Part shown: positions 6,144 to 6,936 of the stretch, piece by piece
How the letters are laid out: each line of letters begins with the position of its first letter
Numbering within the stretch: the first letter of the stretch is position 1
Source of the DNA: Anaerolineaceae bacterium UBA6801
GTDB taxonomy: Bacteria; Chloroflexota; Anaerolineae; Anaerolineales; Anaerolineaceae
Direction: 5' to 3'
Assembly: GCA_002452315.1 (NCBI GenBank)
Contig: DKFH01000116.1
Location: forward strand, 792 to 7,727
DNA: 6,936 nucleotides
Translations under genes and position numbers: made by a program
Notes under the pieces: model-generated
Seen by the model: only the letters and a program-made list of their open reading frames with translations
What the model was told of the DNA's origin: nothing
Databases searched by the model: none

Positions 6144-6936
6144 ATGCTGACCGAACTGCGCATCGAAAACTTCGCCATCATCCAGGACTTGCAGTTGAAT
6201 TTCGATTCCGGGCTGGTGATCTTCACGGGTGAAACCGGCGCAGGCAAATCAATCATCATGGATGCCCTGGAAGCAGTCCTGGGCGGCCGAGCAGAAACGA
6301 CCACCATCCGCACCGGCGCCGAGCGCGCCCAGATTGAAGCCACCTTCCGTTTGGACCCGGGGGTCCGGGAACCGATTCACGCCCTGCTGGCCCCGGAAGA
6401 CCTGCTGGACGACCCCGACTTTATCATCCTGGCACGCGAGATCCGCCATGAGGGACGCAACACTGCCCGCATCAACGGGCGCACGGTCACCGCCGCTTTG
6501 CAGCGTGAGGTGGGGAGTTTCCTGGTCGATATCCACGGACAATCCGAGCACCTCTCGCTGCTGCAGGTGCGCAACCACCTGTTTCTGCTGGATGGCTTTG
6601 CAGAAACCAGCCCTTTGCTGGGTCAATACCAGGTTATTTACCGGCAGCTCCTTGAGGTACGCAAACAACTGGAGCACTTACGGGCGATGGAGCAGGATGC
6701 AGCCCGGCGGGTGGATATGCTCACCTACCAGATCCAGGAAATCGACGCAGCCCAATTGCATCCGGATGAAGAAAGCAGCCTGCGGCAGGACCGCACCCGG
6801 CTGGCCAACGCAGAGAGCCTGGCCAAGCATGCACAACATGCCCTCATGGCCCTGGAAGAAAGCTCGCCCGAAGTCGGCGGGGTCAACGATTTGCTGGGTG
6901 AAGCGCTGGATGCCTTGCACAGCCTGGCCCGCATCG
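6144..6936 (+). CDS. recN: DNA repair protein RecN (SMC-like ATPase), 5' part only
   Basis: The frame is open from ATG 6144 through the window end, giving 264 residues plus one base; full RecN proteins are about 550-590 residues, so a little under half is seen. RecN is an SMC-family ATPase that holds DNA ends or sister chromatids together during RecA-dependent double-strand break repair. The start MLTELRIENFAIIQDL is diagnostic, followed by Walker A GETGAGKS (29-36) and GGRAETTTIRTGA (47-59). The ATPase head continues with ARINGRTVT (108-116) and the Q-loop-containing VDIHGQSEHLSLL (128-140). From about residue 155 the sequence becomes a charged heptad-like helix, the ascending arm of the coiled coil, including YQIQEIDAAQL as in relatives. 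The second arm, signature motif and Walker B are beyond the window. The gene follows the zinc-ribbon gene by 10 bases with a good SD and has no promoter of its own that I can see, so it is probably co-transcribed with nadK. No LexA-like box was recognised before it. Confidence 0.96.
   Translation, partial: MLTELRIENFAIIQDLQLNFDSGLVIFTGETGAGKSIIMDALEAVLGGRAETTTIRTGAERAQIEATFRLDPGVREPIHALLAPEDLLDDPDFIILAREIRHEGRNTARINGRTVTAALQREVGSFLVDIHGQSEHLSLLQVRNHLFLLDGFAETSPLLGQYQVIYRQLLEVRKQLEHLRAMEQDAARRVDMLTYQIQEIDAAQLHPDEESSLRQDRTRLANAESLAKHAQHALMALEESSPEVGGVNDLLGEALDALHSLARI

Noticed and set aside
5726..6343. 205-codon open frame on the - strand
   Set aside because: It lies antisense across the zinc-ribbon gene and the start of recN, both supported by motifs. 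Its translation is Gln/Arg/Ala-rich with no recognisable domain, as expected for a shadow frame in GC-rich DNA.
1..6936. Novel defence, mobile or CRISPR-type system
   Set aside because: No direct-repeat array, transposase, integrase, recombinase, phage or toxin-antitoxin gene is visible on either strand; every sizeable stretch is explained by ordinary chromosomal genes.

Overview
The window is a compact, ordinary-looking piece of bacterial chromosome with all genes on the + strand, high coding density and moderately high GC. It holds six protein genes: the 3' part of ychF, a complete pcrA/uvrD-type helicase gene, a gene for a putative exported beta-propeller protein, a complete nadK, a small zinc-ribbon membrane protein gene, and the 5' part of recN. 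The helicase, NAD kinase, YchF and RecN assignments rest on clear family motifs. The lineage is an inference: the Thr/Pro-rich linker followed by WD40-like (PD40) repeats, the zinc-ribbon/membrane protein and the style of the YchF sequence suggest Chloroflexota, probably Anaerolineae. No rRNA or marker phylogeny is present to confirm this.

Layout. Bases 1-864 encode the C-terminal three quarters or so of YchF. A 68-base gap (865-932) carries a GC-rich hairpin and then a near-consensus sigma-70 type promoter (TTGACC, 17 bases, TAGAAT). The predicted transcription start lies only a few bases before the pcrA ATG at 933. pcrA (933-3134) shares its last stop base with the next start codon (TAATG), so the propeller gene (3134-4681) is probably translated by coupling to the helicase gene. 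A 62-base gap (4682-4743) holds a second strong promoter (TTGAGC, 18 bases, TATAAT), again with its predicted start about 3 bases before an ATG, that of nadK (4744-5628). nadK overlaps the zinc-ribbon gene (5615-6133) by 14 bases. After 10 more bases comes recN (6144 to beyond the window end), which has a good Shine-Dalgarno sequence.

The genes therefore form two likely transcription units after ychF: pcrA plus the propeller gene, and nadK plus the zinc-ribbon gene plus recN. Two of them serve DNA repair and replication-transcription maintenance (PcrA, RecN), one makes NADP, and two are uncharacterised envelope or membrane proteins.

I see no mobile element, CRISPR array, tRNA, rRNA, phage or defence locus, and no stretch longer than 70 bases without a gene. 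The most interesting signal is regulatory: both promoter-proximal genes look leaderless, while recN, inside its operon, uses a Shine-Dalgarno sequence. The second is a divergent switch II loop in YchF.
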